Source of the DNA: Alphaproteobacteria bacterium
GTDB lineage: Bacteria; Pseudomonadota; Alphaproteobacteria; ATCC43930; CGMCC-115725
NCBI GenBank assembly: GCA_028866355.1
Contig: JAGWIH010000074.1
Coordinates: forward strand, 1-9,249
Length of the DNA: 9,249 nucleotides
Direction of reading: 5' to 3'
This document shows positions 6,123 to 9,249 of the stretch, piece by piece; position 1 is the stretch's first letter, and every line of letters starts with the position of its first letter. Below the pieces are notes generated by a model. That model did not search any database and was not told the origin of the DNA. It saw only the letters and a program-made list of their open reading frames with translations. A program made the position numbers and the translations under genes.

Positions 6123-7112
6123 ATGGCCTCCACCCGCAAGCGTATTCTCGTCACCGGCGGCGCCGGATTTCTTGGTTCGCATCTATGCGAACGGTTGCTG
6201 GCCGAAGGCAACGACGTGCTGTGCGTCGACAACTACTTCACCGGCCGCAAGGACAATGTCGGCCATCTCCTCGGCCAGACCAATTTTGAAGCGATGCGCC
6301 ACGACATCTGCTTCCCGCTCTATGTCGAGGTCGACGAGATCTACAACCTCGCCTGCCCCGCCTCGCCGATCCATTATCAGTTCGATCCGGTGCAGACCAC
6401 CAAGACCAGCGTCATCGGCGCGATCAACATGCTGGGCCTCGCCAAGCGGGTGAAGGCCAAGGTGTTTCAGGCCTCAACCTCGGAAATCTACGGCGATCCC
6501 AGCGTCCATCCGCAGACCGAGGATTACCGCGGCAACGTCAACACGCTGGGGCCGCGCGCCTGCTACGACGAAGGCAAGCGCTGCGCCGAGACGCTGTTCT
6601 TCGACTACCTGCGACAGCACAAGCTGCGCATCAAGGTGGCGCGCATCTTCAACACCTACGGACCGCGCATGCATCCGAACGACGGCCGCGTCGTGTCGAA
6701 CTTCATCGTCCAGGCGCTGAAGAACGAATCAATCACCGTTTATGGCGACGGCAAGCAGACCCGCGCCTTCTGCTATGTCGACGACCTGATCGAGGGCTTC
6801 GTCCGGCTGATGGGATCGCCGGACACCGTCACCGGCCCGATCAATCTGGGCAATCCGGTCGAGACCACGGTCGGCGAGCTGGCCGAGAAGATCATCGCTA
6901 TGACCGGCTCGCGTTCGAAGATCGAGCGCCGGCCGCTGCCCGTCGACGATCCGGTTCAACGGTGCCCGGATATCGGCCAGGCGAAGAAGGTCCTCGGCTG
7001 GCAGCCGCGCGTGCCGCTCGAAACCGGCTTGCAGCACACCATCGCCTATTTCGATCGGCTGCTGACCGAGCGCGGCGACAATCCCGAGCCGAGCTTGCGC
7101 GTCGTCGGCTGA
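6123..7112 (+). CDS. uxs: UDP-glucuronate decarboxylase (UDP-xylose synthase)
   Basis: A 329-residue extended SDR enzyme that converts UDP-glucuronate to UDP-xylose with bound NAD. The Rossmann motif TGGAGFLGSH lies at 11-20, followed by VDNYFTGRKDN (35-45). The strongly diagnostic UXS sequences are NLACPASPIHYQFDPVQT (75-92), ASTSEIYGDP (117-126) with Glu121, YDEGKR (148-153) giving the Tyr148/Lys152 pair, RIFNTYGPRMHPNDGRVVSN (174-193), and the LPVDDPVQRCPDI region (272-284). These separate it from the related dTDP-glucose dehydratases and from RmlB. It lacks the transmembrane helix of some eukaryotic UXS enzymes, so it is a soluble cytoplasmic protein. GGGAG (6111-6115), 7 bases before the ATG, supports the start. 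The gap to the ugd stop is 14 bases, so the two are certainly co-transcribed. The product, UDP-xylose, is also a known feedback inhibitor of many UDP-glucose dehydrogenases. The gene converges on the kinase gene with only 7 bases between. Confidence 0.94.
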   Translation: MASTRKRILVTGGAGFLGSHLCERLLAEGNDVLCVDNYFTGRKDNVGHLLGQTNFEAMRHDICFPLYVEVDEIYNLACPASPIHYQFDPVQTTKTSVIGAINMLGLAKRVKAKVFQASTSEIYGDPSVHPQTEDYRGNVNTLGPRACYDEGKRCAETLFFDYLRQHKLRIKVARIFNTYGPRMHPNDGRVVSNFIVQALKNESITVYGDGKQTRAFCYVDDLIEGFVRLMGSPDTVTGPINLGNPVETTVGELAEKIIAMTGSRSKIERRPLPVDDPVQRCPDIGQAKKVLGWQPRVPLETGLQHTIAYFDRLLTERGDNPEPSLRVVG

Positions 7113-7119
7113 CGCGCCG

Positions 7120-8496
7120 CTAATCCTTCACGCCGGCGGCGGCGAGCGCCTGGGTCTGGCGCTTGGCCAGCGCCTTTTCGTCGAAATCGGCGATCAGCTC
7201 GTGGAACATGCGGTGCCAGTTGATCTCGGCCTTGAGCCGCAGGAACACCGAGCCAAGGCCGACGGCGGCGCGATCCATGAACACGAATTCGCGCGGCGGC
7301 TTGACGCCGCCAAGCCGGCGGATGTCGGCGTGAACGGTCTCGGCGACCTCGCGACCGTAGGCGCCCGAGCCGTGCTCCTGAATGCGGCGCGCGCGGTTTT
7401 CGAGCAACGGCTCGTAGACATAGCGCGCCCAGCGATTGAGCGCGGCGATCATGTCGCGCGATAGGCTTTTGAAGCCCCACGTCTCGTAAGCGGAAATCGC
7501 CAGCTCCTCGTCGTCGCGGTCGAGCGCGTGATAGAGGTCAATGACGCCGCGGACGAACGGCGGCGGAAAGACGCGGATGCAGCCGTAATCGAGCAGGTTG
7601 ATGGTCTGATCCCGCCGCACGGTGTAGTTGCCGAGATGCGGATCGCCGTGGATGACGCCGTAGAAATAGAACGGCACGTACCAGGCGCGGAACATGTTGC
7701 GGGCGATCTGGTTGCGCACGGCGAGACTGCCCGCGCCGGCCGCCTCGACGAACGGCCTTCCCTCGAGCCAGCTCATGGTGAGCAGCCGCCGCGTCGATAG
7801 TTTGGCAACGTAGTCCGGCACATGGACGCCGTCTTCGTCCTTGAGCATCGCGCCGAAGAGCCGCATGTGCGCGGCTTCGCGGCGGTAATCGAGCTCTTCG
7901 CGCAGCCGCGCCGCGAGTTCCTTTTGCACTTCGCCGGTATCGATCGACCGGTCATAGCGCTCGAAGAGCGCCAGCACAATTTTCAGTTGCTGGAGATCGG
8001 CTTCGACAGCCGAATCCATATCGGGATATTGCAGCTTGCAGGCGAGATCGGCACCGTCGAGGCCGACGGCGCGGTGCACTTGGCCCAACGACGCGGCGTG
8101 CGCCGCCTCGCGCGAGAAGTCCTTGAACTTCGCTTGCCAAGCCTCACCCAGCTCGCTCGCCATGCGGCGCTTGACGAATGGCCAGCCCATCGGCGGTGCG
8201 TTCGATTGCAGCGTCGCGAGCTCGTCGGCGTATTCGTGCGGCAGCGCATCGGGCAACGTCGCCAGCAGCTGCGCCACCTTCATCAGCGGGCCCTTGATCG
8301 CGCCGAGCGAGGCTTTCAGATCGGCGGCGTGCCGCGGCCGGTCGAGCTTGAGGCCGAGATAGCGCGAACCGGCGAGCCGCGCCGCCAAGCCGCCCATCGC
8401 GGTCGAGACTTGCGCGTAGCGGCGCACGCGGCGCGTGAGATCGTTGCGGTCGGCCATGGTCGGCGGAGTTTCCCCGGGCGGCGGCGCACTGTCCAT
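7120..8496 (-). CDS. UbiB/ABC1 (AarF) family atypical protein kinase-like protein
   Basis: A 458-residue member of the ABC1/ADCK/UbiB family, which has a protein-kinase-like fold. Some members support ubiquinone synthesis or lipid handling; for many the substrate is unknown. Counting from the ATG at 8496: the KxGQ element reads KVAQ (73-76), with Ala for Gly. The nucleotide loop is HAASLGQVHRA (133-143), where AAAS is usual. The ATP-contacting Lys is K154 (ACKLQYP), and ELDYRREA (201-208) is the conserved Glu-containing helix. HGDPHLGN (283-290) is the catalytic loop with Asp285 and Asn290, and DYG (303-305) replaces DFG. All charged catalytic residues are kept, so activity is plausible. No C-terminal transmembrane helix of the E. 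coli UbiB type is visible, although AWYVPFYFYGVI near 271-282 is hydrophobic. The start could instead be the ATG at 8457 (445 residues); neither has a clear ribosome binding site. It is divergent from the amidohydrolase and shows no functional link to the sugar genes. Confidence 0.9.
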   Translation of the reverse strand: MDSAPPPGETPPTMADRNDLTRRVRRYAQVSTAMGGLAARLAGSRYLGLKLDRPRHAADLKASLGAIKGPLMKVAQLLATLPDALPHEYADELATLQSNAPPMGWPFVKRRMASELGEAWQAKFKDFSREAAHAASLGQVHRAVGLDGADLACKLQYPDMDSAVEADLQQLKIVLALFERYDRSIDTGEVQKELAARLREELDYRREAAHMRLFGAMLKDEDGVHVPDYVAKLSTRRLLTMSWLEGRPFVEAAGAGSLAVRNQIARNMFRAWYVPFYFYGVIHGDPHLGNYTVRRDQTINLLDYGCIRVFPPPFVRGVIDLYHALDRDDEELAISAYETWGFKSLSRDMIAALNRWARYVYEPLLENRARRIQEHGSGAYGREVAETVHADIRRLGGVKPPREFVFMDRAAVGLGSVFLRLKAEINWHRMFHELIADFDEKALAKRQTQALAAAGVKD

Positions 8497-8570
8497 CGCC
8501 AAAACGATGCGGAAAACGCTGGCAGGGTTGCGCGGTTCCGGCCAAGCTCGCGCACACGACGGAGGGGGGC

Positions 8571-9249
8571 ATGACGGCCGACGCGCGGGCGATCGACATC
8601 CACAATCACATCGTGCCGGCGGACATTCCGCCCTATGCCGGCAAGCATGGCGGCAGCCGCTGGCCGCAGATGGCGCCATGCGACGCGCGCCATAAGAACG
8701 TGATGATCGACGGCAAGAATTTCCGCACCGTCGGCGACGAATGCTGGGACGTCAGCCGCCGCATCGCGGCAATGGATGCGACCGGCATCGGCGTGCAGGT
8801 GCTGTCGCCGATGCCGGAGCTGCTGTCGTATTGGTTCCCGCCCGAAGATGCCGTTGCCTTCGGCCGCGTCGTCAACGGCGCGATCGCCGACATGGTGGCG
8901 CGCGCGCCGACGCGTTTCGCCGGCCTTGGCATGGTGCCGTTGCAGGACCCGGAACTGGCGGCGCGCGAGCTCGAGCGCCTGATGCGCGACGGGTTCCGCG
9001 GCGCCGAGATCGGCACCAACGTCAACGGCGTCGCCATCGGCGATCCGCGCTTCGCGCCGTTCTTCGCGGCGGCCGAACGCCTCGACGCCGCGATCTTCGT
9101 CCACGCATTGCATCCGGCGAGCCTCGAGCGCATCGTCGGACCGCCGCGGCTGGTGCCCTTCGTCGCCTTCCCGGGCGAAACCAATTTCGCCATCTGCTCG
9201 CTGATCACCGGCGGCACGCTGGAAAAGCATCCCAAGCTGCGCCTCGCCT
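8571..9249 (+). CDS. ACMSD-like amidohydrolase (amidohydrolase 2 family), N-terminal 226 residues
   Basis: The reading frame is open from the ATG at 8571 to the right edge, so the C-terminus is missing. The start is secure: GGAGG (8561-8565) lies 5 bases before it, the best ribosome binding site in the window. The protein opens with AIDIHNHIVP, whose HxH pair (His11, His13) is the metal-binding motif on strand one of the amidohydrolase TIM barrel. RIAAMDATGIGVQVLSP (64-80) and FAGLGMVPLQDPELAARELE (116-135) are typical of the ACMSD branch of decarboxylases and hydrolases. RGAEIGTNVNG (143-153) follows, and FVHALHP (176-182) supplies further metal-ligand histidines (His178, His181). Family members include 2-amino-3-carboxymuconate semialdehyde decarboxylase and gamma-resorcylate decarboxylase, and many are unassigned aromatic-degradation enzymes. 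The substrate cannot be told from this fragment. It has no evident link to the polysaccharide genes; a catabolic operon may continue to the right. Confidence 0.9.
   Translation, partial: MTADARAIDIHNHIVPADIPPYAGKHGGSRWPQMAPCDARHKNVMIDGKNFRTVGDECWDVSRRIAAMDATGIGVQVLSPMPELLSYWFPPEDAVAFGRVVNGAIADMVARAPTRFAGLGMVPLQDPELAARELERLMRDGFRGAEIGTNVNGVAIGDPRFAPFFAAAERLDAAIFVHALHPASLERIVGPPRLVPFVAFPGETNFAICSLITGGTLEKHPKLRLA

Noticed and set aside
8316..9230. Minus-strand frame of 304 codons opposite the amidohydrolase
   Set aside because: The opposite strand encodes a clear amidohydrolase with an HxH motif and a strong ribosome binding site. The minus frame is His/Arg/Asp-rich shadow sequence.

Overview
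The window comes from a GC-rich alphaproteobacterium, most likely in the Rhizobiales/Hyphomicrobiales. That placement is inference from base composition, codon use and the style of the proteins; no rRNA or other marker gene is present. It is a chromosomal stretch dominated by cell-surface polysaccharide and nucleotide-sugar genes. I see no tRNA, rRNA, CRISPR array, insertion sequence or phage gene.

Left part (1-3384, minus strand). Three genes read leftward: a polytopic GT87/DUF2029-like membrane glycosyltransferase, then galE (UDP-glucose 4-epimerase), then the N-terminal part of a clan GH-A glycoside hydrolase-like protein that runs off the left edge. The galE stop and the hydrolase start overlap by one base (TGATG), so these two are very likely translationally coupled.

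Middle (3385-7112). An 85-base AT-rich region separates the GT87-like gene from a divergent GT2 gene of the polyprenyl-phosphate sugar transferase type, which has two C-terminal membrane segments. A 239-base gap follows, then a tight pair on the plus strand: UDP-glucose 6-dehydrogenase and UDP-glucuronate decarboxylase (UDP-xylose synthase). Together these convert UDP-glucose to UDP-glucuronate and then UDP-xylose. With GalE supplying UDP-galactose, the locus can provide UDP-Glc, UDP-Gal, UDP-GlcA and UDP-Xyl. The GT2 and GT87-like enzymes could form a lipid-linked sugar donor and a periplasmic transferase that uses it.

Right part (7120-9249). A UbiB/ABC1-type atypical kinase on the minus strand converges on the UDP-xylose synthase gene with a 7-base gap. 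Divergent from it is an ACMSD-like amidohydrolase with a strong ribosome binding site, cut by the right edge. These two look unrelated to the polysaccharide genes.

There is no gene-free stretch longer than 300 bases. The 125-base gap before galE and the 74-base gap between the kinase and the amidohydrolase hold no promoter I can defend. The locus looks like a coherent glycan-biosynthesis block. The least ordinary points are the hydrolase coupled to galE, the divergent GT2/GT87 pair with its palindromic control region, and the variant motifs in the UbiB-like kinase. I found no strong evidence for a wholly new system.
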